A stretch of 64,000 nucleotides of DNA from Marinoscillum furvescens DSM 4134 (lineage in GTDB: Bacteria; Bacteroidota; Bacteroidia; Cytophagales; Cyclobacteriaceae). How positions within the stretch are numbered: the stretch's first letter is position 1; each line of letters begins with the position of its first letter. Location of the stretch: assembly GCF_003386095.1 (NCBI RefSeq), contig NZ_QREG01000005.1, positions 165,091 to 229,090 of the forward strand, read 5' to 3'. Below, in pieces: positions 1 through 9,083 of this stretch. The notes under the pieces are model-generated. The model saw only the letters and a program-made list of their open reading frames with translations. It searched no databases and was not told the DNA's origin. The position numbers were made by a program, and so were the translations under genes.

Positions 1-603
1 ACTATACAGATTCAATCACAGTCAGTTCAGGCATTGTATTTGCGTTGTGGAAACAAGTTGGATGTACAGGTACCTCAGTTGGGTGTAGCCTACAACCCTT
101 CGTTTTCTGCTAGTAACGCACAGACATATACTGGATCTGCTAAAGGTCAGGTTACTATCGTACCTACTTCTGTGAAAGAAGTCGAACTGAAAGTTTCAAG
201 TAATGGAAACTTTATTGGTTCGAGAAACTTCGGAGTACGAAGAATACCTGCTCCAGAGATTAAAGCATATACAGACCAGGGAGAAGTGAATATGAAAACA
301 GGTATTCCTGCAAAAACTCCTCGATTGTATTTAAATGCTATTCCTGATGAAAGTTTCCAACAATTCCTTCCAGACGATGCTAAATTTAGAGTAGCTGAGG
401 CTCAAATCACATTGGTGTCTGGTGGTATTGGTAGAAGAACAATCACTGTTGGTCAAACAGCAAATCTTGGTCAGTTGACCGCTCAGGCAAGAAAAGGTGA
501 TCAATTGGTGATTGAGATCAAAAAAGTACAAAGACAAAACTTCAGAAAGGATGTTGAGAACTTCGGTAACTTCAATCGATTCATCAACATTTCGCTGAAT
601 TAA
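1..603 (+). CDS. gldM: Gliding motility / T9SS protein GldM, C-terminal part (5' end outside window)
   Basis: The reading frame is open from base 1, so this is the last 200 residues of a longer gene; a TTG at 34 is internal and not a real start. GldM is the periplasmic and inner-membrane shaft of the type IX secretion motor, working with GldL and contacting the GldK/GldN ring. What is visible is beta-rich sequence typical of the GldM C-terminal domains, with a stretch around VSSNGNFIGSRNFGVRRIPAPE and a final FGNFNRFINISLN. It is followed after 12 bp by gldN, the canonical gldLMN order. Identification rests on this synteny plus recognised family sequence. gldK and gldL would be expected just upstream, outside the window. 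Confidence 0.88.
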   Translation, partial: TIQIQSQSVQALYLRCGNKLDVQVPQLGVAYNPSFSASNAQTYTGSAKGQVTIVPTSVKEVELKVSSNGNFIGSRNFGVRRIPAPEIKAYTDQGEVNMKTGIPAKTPRLYLNAIPDESFQQFLPDDAKFRVAEAQITLVSGGIGRRTITVGQTANLGQLTAQARKGDQLVIEIKKVQRQNFRKDVENFGNFNRFINISLN

Positions 604-615
604 TCAAACAAGGTT

Positions 616-1449
616 ATGAAAAATTTATGTTATGCAGTTTTGATTGGACTCTTGGTGATCCCTGAACTCAGCGCTCAGGAATCAAAAGTACCAATCATCA
701 AACCTGAAGTAACGGACTCCCAAATCATGTTTCAGCGCATGGTTTGGAGGCGAATGGATTTATTAGAGAAACAAAACAAGGCCTTTTTCTCAACCAATAG
801 AGAGATGCCGCGCTTACTTATTGATGCGGTAAATGAAGGCCTGCTGAAGCCTTACTTGACAGATTCATGCATTAACGTGATGCCAGATGATGTCTTTAAG
901 GAAAACACCCAGGTAGAACGCCAAGGTGGCGGTGGTGGTGGATTCGGAGGCGGATTCGGAGGCGGATTCGGAGATGACTCTGGGTCGCAAACGCAGGAAT
1001 CAAGTGGTCCTCTGTATGATCCAATCCCACCTACGTCATTTGATGTGGTTTACTTGAGAGAGGAGATCATTTTTGATCGAAACCGTTCAAGAATGTACTG
1101 GTACATTCGTAGCTTAAGTCTGGCACTGCCAGGTAGAGCTGGTTCGGTATACAATCCTGCAGGGTTTGAAAAGATGGTGGCACACTTCAAGTATGAAGAC
1201 GTGGTAGCACTTTTTAGAGGTCCTTACGCAGAGAGAGCTTTATGGTATAATAATCAAAACCAGGCTCAGCACAGAAACTATGGTGATGCGTTCGAGTTGA
1301 GACTTTTCTCAGCGCCGATCACAAAAGTTTCTAACTCTGAAAACCTTGATATCCGTCAGCAAACATCTGATCCATACGAAGCTGTAATGCTACAGCAAAA
1401 GTATGAGTACGACCTGATGGAATATGAAAGTGAACTTTGGGAATATTAG
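616..1449 (+). CDS. gldN: Gliding motility / T9SS ring protein GldN
   Basis: 277 residues with an N-terminal signal peptide (LCYAVLIGLLVIPELSAQ), so it is exported to the periplasm. GldN forms the outer-membrane-associated ring with GldK in the type IX secretion system. The family core is visible as QIMFQRMVWRRMDLLEKQN near residues 37-55 and the DVVYLREEIIFDRNRSRMYWY block near 145. Between them, around residues 103-128, lies a glycine/phenylalanine-rich low-complexity insert built from a 12-bp DNA repeat, which is not part of the usual domain. The gene starts 12 bp after gldM and is closed by a strong bidirectional terminator shared with the convergent uvrC. Confidence 0.93.
   Translation: MKNLCYAVLIGLLVIPELSAQESKVPIIKPEVTDSQIMFQRMVWRRMDLLEKQNKAFFSTNREMPRLLIDAVNEGLLKPYLTDSCINVMPDDVFKENTQVERQGGGGGGFGGGFGGGFGDDSGSQTQESSGPLYDPIPPTSFDVVYLREEIIFDRNRSRMYWYIRSLSLALPGRAGSVYNPAGFEKMVAHFKYEDVVALFRGPYAERALWYNNQNQAQHRNYGDAFELRLFSAPITKVSNSENLDIRQQTSDPYEAVMLQQKYEYDLMEYESELWEY
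940..975 (+). repeat. 12-bp tandem repeat inside gldN (GGATTCGGAGGC x3)
   Basis: Three head-to-tail copies of GGATTCGGAGGC (the last ends GGAGAT) follow a GGT/GGC run. They encode a Gly-Gly-Phe-Gly-Gly-Gly-Phe tract. The unit is a multiple of three, so copy-number change would lengthen or shorten the loop without breaking the frame. Confidence 0.85.
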
Positions 1450-1474
1450 AAATATGCTCATAAATATTTAGGTG

Positions 1475-1504
1475 AAAAAAGGGATCAATTTTGATCCCTT
1501 TTTT
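1475..1504. terminator. Bidirectional intrinsic terminator between gldN and uvrC
   Basis: A perfect inverted repeat: an A6-GGGATCAA arm at 1475-1488, a TT centre and a TTGATCCC-T6 arm at 1491-1504. It has a U-run on both strands, so it can end gldN (plus) and uvrC (minus). The uvrC stop codon (complement of 1485-1487) lies inside the stem. Confidence 0.93.
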
Positions 1505-3290
1505 CATTTAGATACTTATGAAGAGCTTGACCTTTTGACTGGCCAATAATGCGTTGTATTTCTTCCAAACTTGCGGTCTTAAGCCTTTTTATGCTTTTGA
1601 AATGTTGCAATAGCTTATCCCTGGAGGTCGGGCCAATTCCCGGAGCTTGATCTAACTCTGATTGTGTGGCTGCTTTACTACGAGTTTGTCGGTGAAATGT
1701 GATGGCAAATCTATGCGCTTCATCCCGAAGATGCTGTAGTAGCTTTAACGAAGGAGATTTTTTGCTAATATGTACAGGTATAGAATCTTCCGGAAAGTAT
1801 ATTTCTTCCAGGCGTTTAGCAATTCCAATAATCGGGATTTCACCGTAGAGCTCTAAATTTTTTAGAGCTTCACAAGCTGCACTTAGTTGGCCTTTACCCC
1901 CATCTATGATGACCAGATCCGGATAGTCGAGGTTCTCTTCTTTTAAATGGCGATATCTACGGCCAACTACCTCGGTCATGCTTGCAAAGTCATTTGGTCC
2001 TTCCACAGTTTTAATATGGTACTTGCGATAATCTTTTTTCGAGGGTTTAGCATTTTTAAAACAAACCATCGAGGATACAGGGTTGGTGCCTTGTATATTA
2101 CTATTATCGAAGCACTCAATGTGTTTGGGTAGACTCTTCAATCCTAAGTCTGACTGAAGCTGCTCCATAACCTTCTGAGTGGATGATTTGGACTGCTCTT
2201 TTAAGCGCTGTTTTTCATTTTTGAAGTAGAGTGCATTCTTCAGTGAAAGGTCAAGTAGTTTTTTCTTATCTCCTATTTTGGGATGTGTTAGTTCTATCTG
2301 ATCCCAGGTCTCTATGTCACGATTACTGACAATTTCACGTGCCAGGCTACCAAATTTTTTGCGTAAGTTGAATACCAACAATTGAAGGAGTTCTGCCTCC
2401 GGCTCTTCCAGTTTACGCTTAGCTTCGATTGTTTCAGATACACGAATACTACCTTGTTCTACTTTCATATAATTGATGTAGTATTTGTGTTCATCAGAGT
2501 TCACCCCAATGATGTCCATATTGTTAATCTTAGGATTGACAATGGTGGATTTGGATTGAAATTTATCCAAAAGTTCTAACTTGTCCTTATAGGACTGAGC
2601 GAGTTCAAACTTCAATTGGGAGGCAGCATCGGCCATCATGTCCTTAAAATTGGACTTAACTATGCCAATGTTGCCTTTAAGAATATGACGAACCTGATCG
2701 ATATCCTTTTGGTAGTCTTCTTCTGATTGTAAACCTTCACAAGGACCCAGGCAGTTGCCTATGTGGTACTCCAGACATACTTTGAATTTTCCGGATTGTA
2801 TGTTGCCCGGTGACAGGTTTAAATTACAAGTGCGTAGCGTATATAATTTCCTTAGCAAGTCCAGAACACTGTTCATGGCTTTAACACTTGTATATGGGCC
2901 AAAATAGGTGCCTTGTGACCGATCTATCTGGCGAGTAGCGAATACTCTGGGGAACCGCTCATTGGTAATGCATATGCTCGGAAACGTCTTGTCATCCTTA
3001 AGGAGGATGTTGTATTTGGGTTGGTGCTCCTTGATCAGACTGTTTTCTAGCAACAAGGCATCGAATTCGCTGTTTACTATGACGATTTCGATACTTTCGA
3101 TTTCACGTACCAACTTAACCGTTTTGCGGTTTTGTGTGCCAGCTTTTGTGAAATAGCTTGAAACGCGTTTGGCCAGACTTTTAGCTTTCCCTACATAGAT
3201 GATTGTGTTTGTAGTGTCGTAGAACTTGTAAACACCAGGTTGATTGGGAAGATCACGGTAAGAATTTGGTGTAAACTTGAATGACTGCAT
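1485..3290 (-). CDS. uvrC: Excinuclease ABC subunit C (UvrC)
   Basis: 601 residues, the normal length. UvrC makes the two incisions in nucleotide excision repair, acting with UvrA/UvrB at DNA lesions. Domains in order: GIY-YIG nuclease at about 12-95 (PGVYKFYD, YVGKAKSLAKRV), the Cys cluster region near 155-185, a UVR motif near 205-240, an RNase H-like nuclease with ECFDNSNIQG near 392 and DLVIIDGGKGQL near 460, and C-terminal helix-hairpin-helix (APGIGPTSRDKLLQHF) near 550. Its start codon directly abuts the stop of the class A PBP gene (3290/3291), so it is the last gene of the sprE-pbp-uvrC operon and is probably translated from the shared mRNA. Confidence 0.97.
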   Translation of the reverse strand: MQSFKFTPNSYRDLPNQPGVYKFYDTTNTIIYVGKAKSLAKRVSSYFTKAGTQNRKTVKLVREIESIEIVIVNSEFDALLLENSLIKEHQPKYNILLKDDKTFPSICITNERFPRVFATRQIDRSQGTYFGPYTSVKAMNSVLDLLRKLYTLRTCNLNLSPGNIQSGKFKVCLEYHIGNCLGPCEGLQSEEDYQKDIDQVRHILKGNIGIVKSNFKDMMADAASQLKFELAQSYKDKLELLDKFQSKSTIVNPKINNMDIIGVNSDEHKYYINYMKVEQGSIRVSETIEAKRKLEEPEAELLQLLVFNLRKKFGSLAREIVSNRDIETWDQIELTHPKIGDKKKLLDLSLKNALYFKNEKQRLKEQSKSSTQKVMEQLQSDLGLKSLPKHIECFDNSNIQGTNPVSSMVCFKNAKPSKKDYRKYHIKTVEGPNDFASMTEVVGRRYRHLKEENLDYPDLVIIDGGKGQLSAACEALKNLELYGEIPIIGIAKRLEEIYFPEDSIPVHISKKSPSLKLLQHLRDEAHRFAITFHRQTRSKAATQSELDQAPGIGPTSRDKLLQHFKSIKRLKTASLEEIQRIIGQSKGQALHKYLNEKRDQN

Positions 3291-5564
3291 TTACATGATT
3301 TCATCTTCATCTATGAGTTCCATCCTTACCGAATCAGAAGGTTGAGAGAAGTTATTGTATTTTTCACAATCCAACTCTATACTGATAGGTTTTACTGGTT
3401 TTGCGAATGGACCTTTGGTGAACCCAAGTGTAGGGTCTGCATATACTTTTTTCATGAAACGCTCCCAGATAGGCATGGCAGTGCGTGCACCCTGTCCCAG
3501 GTACCAGTGCTTAAAGTGAATGGATCGCTCATCTCCACCCACCCATGCTCCGGCAGCTATGTCTTTGGTCACCCCCATAAACCAGCCGTCTGAGGCATTT
3601 TGCGTGGTACCTGTTTTAGCTGCTATTTCATTGTCTACCCTTAGCTCTCTATCCAGCGCCATTCCGGTACCTCCTACTTCCTCTGTTGTTCCTTTGAGCA
3701 TATGAAGCATGATATAAGCCGTCTCCTCGTTGAGTGCTTCACGGGTTTCGGGTACGAACTGTTGGATAACATTTCCGTTTTGGTCTTCAATTCGTGAAAT
3801 GTAAAACGGCTTAGTATAAACACCTTTGTTGACAAATGTGGAATATGCGGCTACTAGTTCATAAAGGGACACATCACCTCCAGCTCCCAGCGATAGTGCC
3901 GGTACTGCGTCTAGATGGCTTTCAATACCCAGTCTTTTAGCGTACTCTACTACGGTTTCGGGTTTGAGCTGCTTCATCATAAATGCTGTGATACTGTTTA
4001 CGGATCTGGCCATGGCCTGGCGGATCGTCATCACTTCGCCGGTAAATCGACCACTGGCATTATCAGGCGTCCAGGTGGGAGGGTCCTGACCGGGACGAGG
4101 GAAAGTTACTGGAGCATCTACCACAGGATAACAAGGCGAAAAATCATTGTCGATAGCTGCAGTGTATACGATAGGCTTGAGGGTGGATCCTGGCTGTCGT
4201 TTTCCTTGCTTGACATGGTCATATTTAAAGTACTTATGATTGATACCCCCTACCCAAGCCTTTATATGTCCCGTTTGAGGATCCATGGCCATGAAGCCGG
4301 CTTGTAAGAATCTCTTGTAATGCTTCAATGAGTCATACGAACTCATCAGCGTGTCTACTTCACCGTCCCAGGTAAACACACGCATTTGACGCTTGCGGTT
4401 GAGGATAAGCTCTACTGAGTCAGATTCTTCGCCATAGGTTTTTACAAGACTCTTGTAATGATGTGTCCGCTTGATTGCTTTATCCAGAAAACCAACAATT
4501 TCATTGCCCTCTTCATCTATCCATGGGTTGTCGTCACCCCAGTGAGCATTAAACTGGGCTTGCAAAGTATCCATATGCTCTTCCATTGCTTGCTCTGCAT
4601 AGGTTTGTAGGCGACTGTCTATCGTCGTGTATATTTTTAGGCCATCTTCATAGAGGTCATAACCATGTTCTTTAGTCCATTGGAGTAGATAGCGAGCGAT
4701 TACTTTTCTGAAATAAGGAGCAAGTCCTTCATTATGGTTTTCTACTTTGTATTCCAGTCCAAAATCGGTCTGTTTTAAACTATCAAATTCCTGACGGCTC
4801 ACCAAGCCGTATTTGTGAAGGTTGTAGAGGACTTCTGTACGTTTAGCCATAGCCTTATCAGGATTGAGAATAGGGCTGTATCGGGTAGGAGCATTGATGG
4901 CTCCTATCAGTACCGCTGCCTCAGGGTAGGTGAGCTGTGATGGCTTTTTGTTAAAAAATGTTTGGGCTGCTACCTGGATACCATAGGAATTACTCCCATA
5001 CTCTACCGTATTGAGGTACATGGCCAAAATTTCTTCTTTGGTATACGATTTCTCTAGCTGAATAGCAATGATCCATTCTTTGAGCTTGGTGATGATCTGA
5101 CCTACAGATGGGTAATCATAAAGAGTTCCGCGGTTTGCCGAAGAGGTTTTGTAGAGGTTTTCGGCTAACTGCATGGTGATGGTGGAGCCACCACCTTTGA
5201 ACTGGAACGTAAGCTTGCCAAATACTGCTCGAAGCAATCCTTTTAAGTCAATACCTGAGTGCTTTTTGAACCGAATATCCTCTGTGACCAAAAGGGTATT
5301 TACCAGTTGTGCAGAAAGCTCGTCATAGCTGACGGGTGTTCTGTTGTGTCGATAGTATTTACCCAAAAGCTCACCATCAGCACTGAGTAGTTCCGAGGAA
5401 AGCTCCGGGTCGGGTTTTTCCAGATCTTCCAGACTCGGCAATCCCCCAAACCAGCCATTGGTGTCGTTTTGTACCATGTAAAAAAGTGCTGTAATGGAAA
5501 CGGCCGATCCAATGAAAAGCACCCAGAGGGTTAGCGTTAAAATTCTAAGCGTTCTTTTGCTCAT
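3291..5564 (-). CDS. Bifunctional class A penicillin-binding protein (PBP1A-like)
   Basis: 757 residues. It polymerises lipid II (glycosyltransferase) and cross-links peptides (transpeptidase) on the periplasmic face of the inner membrane. One N-terminal membrane segment is visible at about 8-30. The GT51 domain has the catalytic Glu near residue 95 in EDIRFKKHSG and GGSTITMQLAENLY downstream. The transpeptidase has the SxxK motif at about Ser459 (PGSTLKP), SVN further on, and KTGT near 650. All catalytic motifs are intact. Its ATG overlaps the stop of the sprE-like gene by 4 bp, and its stop abuts uvrC, so these genes are almost certainly co-transcribed. Confidence 0.95.
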   Translation of the reverse strand: MSKRTLRILTLTLWVLFIGSAVSITALFYMVQNDTNGWFGGLPSLEDLEKPDPELSSELLSADGELLGKYYRHNRTPVSYDELSAQLVNTLLVTEDIRFKKHSGIDLKGLLRAVFGKLTFQFKGGGSTITMQLAENLYKTSSANRGTLYDYPSVGQIITKLKEWIIAIQLEKSYTKEEILAMYLNTVEYGSNSYGIQVAAQTFFNKKPSQLTYPEAAVLIGAINAPTRYSPILNPDKAMAKRTEVLYNLHKYGLVSRQEFDSLKQTDFGLEYKVENHNEGLAPYFRKVIARYLLQWTKEHGYDLYEDGLKIYTTIDSRLQTYAEQAMEEHMDTLQAQFNAHWGDDNPWIDEEGNEIVGFLDKAIKRTHHYKSLVKTYGEESDSVELILNRKRQMRVFTWDGEVDTLMSSYDSLKHYKRFLQAGFMAMDPQTGHIKAWVGGINHKYFKYDHVKQGKRQPGSTLKPIVYTAAIDNDFSPCYPVVDAPVTFPRPGQDPPTWTPDNASGRFTGEVMTIRQAMARSVNSITAFMMKQLKPETVVEYAKRLGIESHLDAVPALSLGAGGDVSLYELVAAYSTFVNKGVYTKPFYISRIEDQNGNVIQQFVPETREALNEETAYIMLHMLKGTTEEVGGTGMALDRELRVDNEIAAKTGTTQNASDGWFMGVTKDIAAGAWVGGDERSIHFKHWYLGQGARTAMPIWERFMKKVYADPTLGFTKGPFAKPVKPISIELDCEKYNNFSQPSDSVRMELIDEDEIM

Positions 5565-8116
5565 TTGGAGTAATGTTTTTCAAAGAAATTGAGGTATGCG
5601 TTTAAATCCTTTGTCTGATAGAAAATATCAAAGTTATCTTCTGTGATGGCAAAGCTGTAGATTTTTTGACCTTTATGCGTGTTTTTAAGGTCGAGTTCAT
5701 CATTCATCATCTGAAGGAATTTTTGCGCAGTGCCTTTACCGGGAAACTCATTGATCAGCACCATAGCATTTGATTCATCCAGGATGAGGTTACCCGTGGT
5801 AAATTGGAAGTTTTTCTCTTCTATATAGCTCTCTACTTGAGTAGGTATCTCCTGGGTAAGCTGATCATTGTTTGGGTAAACCACTACCAGGTAATGCTTT
5901 TGCTTAAAATACTCAACGAAGCGTGCCTTGGCACTGTTATACAGGTTTATTTGATAATCTTCACTAGCCTGTACCAGGGATTGGGCATAAGGTACTAGTT
6001 CACTATCAGGATAGGTTTTTATAAAATTATTCAACTCATACTGGTATTTATACTGCCCTTCGAGCTTGCCGGTGTTGAGTACCGCCAGCAATTGAATGTT
6101 GTCACTGAAGCTGTTGTCGGGCGTAGCTCTTAGTGCGCTATCGAGTAGGTACTTACTTTCTTCATATGCTCCTTGCTCGTACAGGCTGTACGCTTTTTTG
6201 TAGGTTATTTTGAGCTGCTCTGTAGCCTGCTGGCTTTCTTCTCTGTAGTTCGGGTTGTCCACCAGCTTCGCATATATCGATTCGGGAAAAGTAGCTTTTA
6301 GCTCATTGGCTTTCTGCTCTGATAGCTCAGGCTGGTCTTTCTTATAAAGGAGGTAGAGTTGGTAAAGGACTTCTGCTTTGTATTCTGTTTCTGGAAAACG
6401 AACGATGAGTGATTCAAAAGTTGTAGCAGCATTTGCCTTTTCTTCCAGACGGAAATTGTAGATGTTTCCCAGGTTGTACAGGGCTACTTCTACTTCAGCG
6501 AGAAGCTTTTCAATTTCCTCTTCTGAGCCTGGGATTTCGGCGAGCATTTGGTCTACCTGTGCCTGAACCCTGCTTTCTTTAGATTCTTCCTGAGCGTCGG
6601 TTCCATTGAGTGCTTCGCCATCATTTACGGCCACTATTTCTCCTCCGGCTTTTTGACTTCTACGCCAATCATCTTCCAGCGGTCGATCTCCCCATTTGCG
6701 TTTAAATTCTGTGGCACCTCTACCTATAGCTGACGGGTTGTAAAAATACCATTGGGCTCCTGCCGTGGTGGTACCAATGAGGTCTGCATTGTTGGGATCG
6801 AAGGCATTGCTTTGTCGGTTGGCCATGATGCGCTCCTCCCGCTTTCGTTTTTCTTCTGCCTTATTTTCTTGCTCTTCAGCTATGGCCGTAGCCAGTGCCA
6901 ACAGCGAATCCTGCGGCAATTGTGACATGTGTATGAGGCTGTCATTGTTACGAACTACGAGCAGGTTAGTGACAAATTCTTCAAGCACTTCCTGTCGCTG
7001 TTTGATTTGAGCAAAGTTTTCTTCATCCTGAGGCATGGTAGCCACCGTGCTATCATAGTAGCTCTTGGCAAGTTCGAAATCCTTTAGACTGTCATAATAG
7101 ATCTTGCCCAGGTTGTAATAGGAGTAGGCTTTTTGGCGTTGGTTTTTCACCGAACTTTGGACCGATTCTTTGAAATAACCGATAGCCTCTTCCAGGTTGC
7201 CCTGTTTTAGTTCGAAATTGGCCATTTCATAATAGATCTTGTCTTTATACTCTTCGTTTTTGGGGTCTTTTAGAAGTTTTTTGAAATATTTTTCAATTCT
7301 TTTAATGTCACCAGAACTGGTAAGCTGGGTTACCTGCGCCATGTTAAGTTTGGTGTAAAACGCCAGTTCGTATTCCGGACCGTTTTTTAAGCATTGTTCG
7401 TAGTAATTGTAAGCCTCCGCCTCAAAGCCCAGCTGCTGATAGACCTGGCCAATGATGAAATCAATGCGGCCTTTGTCAGCATATTTGCTCATATGTTTTT
7501 CTGCTTCTACCAGGTGCTGGATCATGTTGTCATAGTCCTTGCGCTGTTGGTATAAGTAGGCTCTCACCAGGGCCAGTTCGCGTCTGTTCGCGTTGTTGAG
7601 GTCTTCCTTTTTGAGATAGTCCGAAACCGCAATGGCATTGTTGATTTCATTGAAGTCTACAAACGTCTTGATCAGCTCGATCAGAGCTTCGTGCCGAGTA
7701 TTGTCGTCTTCGCCGTGTTTGTTGACAAATTTGTAGGTTTCGATGGCATCTGCTAGCTCACGTGCATAGTAGCGTGCTTTTCCTACGAGAAGGTAACTAT
7801 CGTCCTCCCATTTAGAGTCAGGGTGGCGCTGTATGGCAATGGAAGCTTTTTCAATACAATCTTCTATTTGGCTTTCCAGAGATTTGGCGTCATTGGTATC
7901 TACTGGTACATAGATGGGGAGTACCTTGTTGTAATTCCACTGATAGTTATCGTAGAGCGTGTTTTCTATTTCCTTCATTTGCTCATTAGCAATGAAGTAG
8001 GCGTTGTAATGAGCAGTGAGATTGTGGTAAGAAGCACTAATGGGGCTGCCGCTGTAGGAGCATCCGCCGACTACTACCGTGATAAAAATGAAATAAATGA
8101 CAAGATTCCTTCGCAC
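5561..8116 (-). CDS. sprE: T9SS-associated TPR lipoprotein, SprE/PorW family
   Basis: Outer-membrane TPR lipoprotein needed for T9SS and gliding in Flavobacterium (SprE) and Porphyromonas (PorW). The frame extends upstream to a GTG at 8194, but I place the start at the GTG at 8116. That start gives MRRNLVIYFIFITVVVGGC, a clean lipoprotein signal with a lipobox Cys, while the longer form would put 26 odd residues in front. The result is about 851 residues. TPR-like helices run through about 60-400 and again after 570, a low-complexity Glu/Lys segment lies near 425-450, and a C-terminal globular region ends LNAYLNFFEKHYSK. The stop overlaps the PBP start by 4 bp. Family assignment is from recognised sequence and length. 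Confidence 0.82.
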   Translation of the reverse strand: MRRNLVIYFIFITVVVGGCSYSGSPISASYHNLTAHYNAYFIANEQMKEIENTLYDNYQWNYNKVLPIYVPVDTNDAKSLESQIEDCIEKASIAIQRHPDSKWEDDSYLLVGKARYYARELADAIETYKFVNKHGEDDNTRHEALIELIKTFVDFNEINNAIAVSDYLKKEDLNNANRRELALVRAYLYQQRKDYDNMIQHLVEAEKHMSKYADKGRIDFIIGQVYQQLGFEAEAYNYYEQCLKNGPEYELAFYTKLNMAQVTQLTSSGDIKRIEKYFKKLLKDPKNEEYKDKIYYEMANFELKQGNLEEAIGYFKESVQSSVKNQRQKAYSYYNLGKIYYDSLKDFELAKSYYDSTVATMPQDEENFAQIKQRQEVLEEFVTNLLVVRNNDSLIHMSQLPQDSLLALATAIAEEQENKAEEKRKREERIMANRQSNAFDPNNADLIGTTTAGAQWYFYNPSAIGRGATEFKRKWGDRPLEDDWRRSQKAGGEIVAVNDGEALNGTDAQEESKESRVQAQVDQMLAEIPGSEEEIEKLLAEVEVALYNLGNIYNFRLEEKANAATTFESLIVRFPETEYKAEVLYQLYLLYKKDQPELSEQKANELKATFPESIYAKLVDNPNYREESQQATEQLKITYKKAYSLYEQGAYEESKYLLDSALRATPDNSFSDNIQLLAVLNTGKLEGQYKYQYELNNFIKTYPDSELVPYAQSLVQASEDYQINLYNSAKARFVEYFKQKHYLVVVYPNNDQLTQEIPTQVESYIEEKNFQFTTGNLILDESNAMVLINEFPGKGTAQKFLQMMNDELDLKNTHKGQKIYSFAITEDNFDIFYQTKDLNAYLNFFEKHYSK

Positions 8117-8212
8117 AATAGATATTTGCAAATTAACGTATATCCCTCTATAATCTTGTAAAGATATACAGTAGGGTTTCAATATATTTGACACTTACAA
8201 AAATCAGCGCAT

Positions 8213-9079
8213 TTGACACCAAAAAAGACATTATCTAATTGGTTGACTAATCGATACCTGCTCATTATCCGTAATGAGGAAAATTTTGCAGAGAAAAAAA
8301 CGATTAGTTTCAACTATGCACGCGTCATTCTACTCCTGACGCTGGCCTTTGTCATTACCCTCGGGCTTTCTGTGTATCTGGTGACTGTAGTTTTGGACCA
8401 GTGGCTAGATCCACGTTATGTAATGATGCAGTCTAACCGCCAACTCGTAGATCTCACCTTGAAAATTGATTCTTTGGAGCATGAGGTAGCTGAAAAGGAT
8501 CGCTACGTAGCCAATATTCAACGAATCATAGGTGGGGACGTGGAGGCACTTCAGCTCATGGGAGATGATCGGCCGTCTACAGAGATGTCAAGTGCCGATG
8601 CTGCTTTGGGCGAAAGCATTCATCCCATTGACTCACAGTTTCGAGCTGAATTTGAGCAGCAGGAAGTGGGAGTTTTGTCCTACAAGACTTCTGGATCGGG
8701 AGAGTTTAAAGAGCTTTTTTTATTTACACCTATTGAGGGAATTGTGACGGATGGCTTCAATCCCAAACGCGATCATTATGGTGTGGATATCGTAGCAAAA
8801 GAAAACGAACCGGTGAAATGTGCGACAGATGGAGTGGTTATTTTTTCATCCTGGACCTTAGATGGAGGTTATGTGATAGGTGTACAGCATAGAGGTAATC
8901 TTATTTCGGTCTACAAGCACAATTCGGAATTGTTGAAAAACGTTGGTAATTTTGTGAGTGGTGGTGAAATCATAGCCATCATTGGCAATACTGGGGAGCT
9001 GACTTCCGGTCCACACCTTCATTTTGAGCTGTGGCACAACGGAAATCCGGTAAACCCTGAAGAGTATGTAGCCTTATAA
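8213..9079 (+). CDS. M23 family peptidoglycan endopeptidase, membrane-anchored
   Basis: 288 residues starting at TTG; no better in-frame ATG is present before the membrane segment. A cytoplasmic N-terminus is followed by one transmembrane helix at about 38-62, a coiled-coil-like stretch near 75-105 and a C-terminal LytM/M23 domain. Zinc ligands are all visible: His188 and Asp192 (HYGVD), and His270 in HLHFELW, with His268 as the usual second histidine. The enzyme should therefore be active on peptidoglycan cross-bridges in the periplasm. It lies 4 bp ahead of a bactofilin gene, a pairing known elsewhere (for example Csd1/CcmA in Helicobacter), where bactofilin positions the peptidase. It is divergent from sprE with about 97 bp between starts. 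Confidence 0.9.
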   Translation: MTPKKTLSNWLTNRYLLIIRNEENFAEKKTISFNYARVILLLTLAFVITLGLSVYLVTVVLDQWLDPRYVMMQSNRQLVDLTLKIDSLEHEVAEKDRYVANIQRIIGGDVEALQLMGDDRPSTEMSSADAALGESIHPIDSQFRAEFEQQEVGVLSYKTSGSGEFKELFLFTPIEGIVTDGFNPKRDHYGVDIVAKENEPVKCATDGVVIFSSWTLDGGYVIGVQHRGNLISVYKHNSELLKNVGNFVSGGEIIAIIGNTGELTSGPHLHFELWHNGNPVNPEEYVAL

Positions 9080-9083
9080 ACTA

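Noticed and set aside
8183..8190. TATATTTG as a -7 box for the M23-bactofilin-atp operon
   Set aside because: The box fits, but no TTG/TTTG element lies at the 19-21 nt distance (nearest TTG is 24 nt away), so I do not list it as a promoter.
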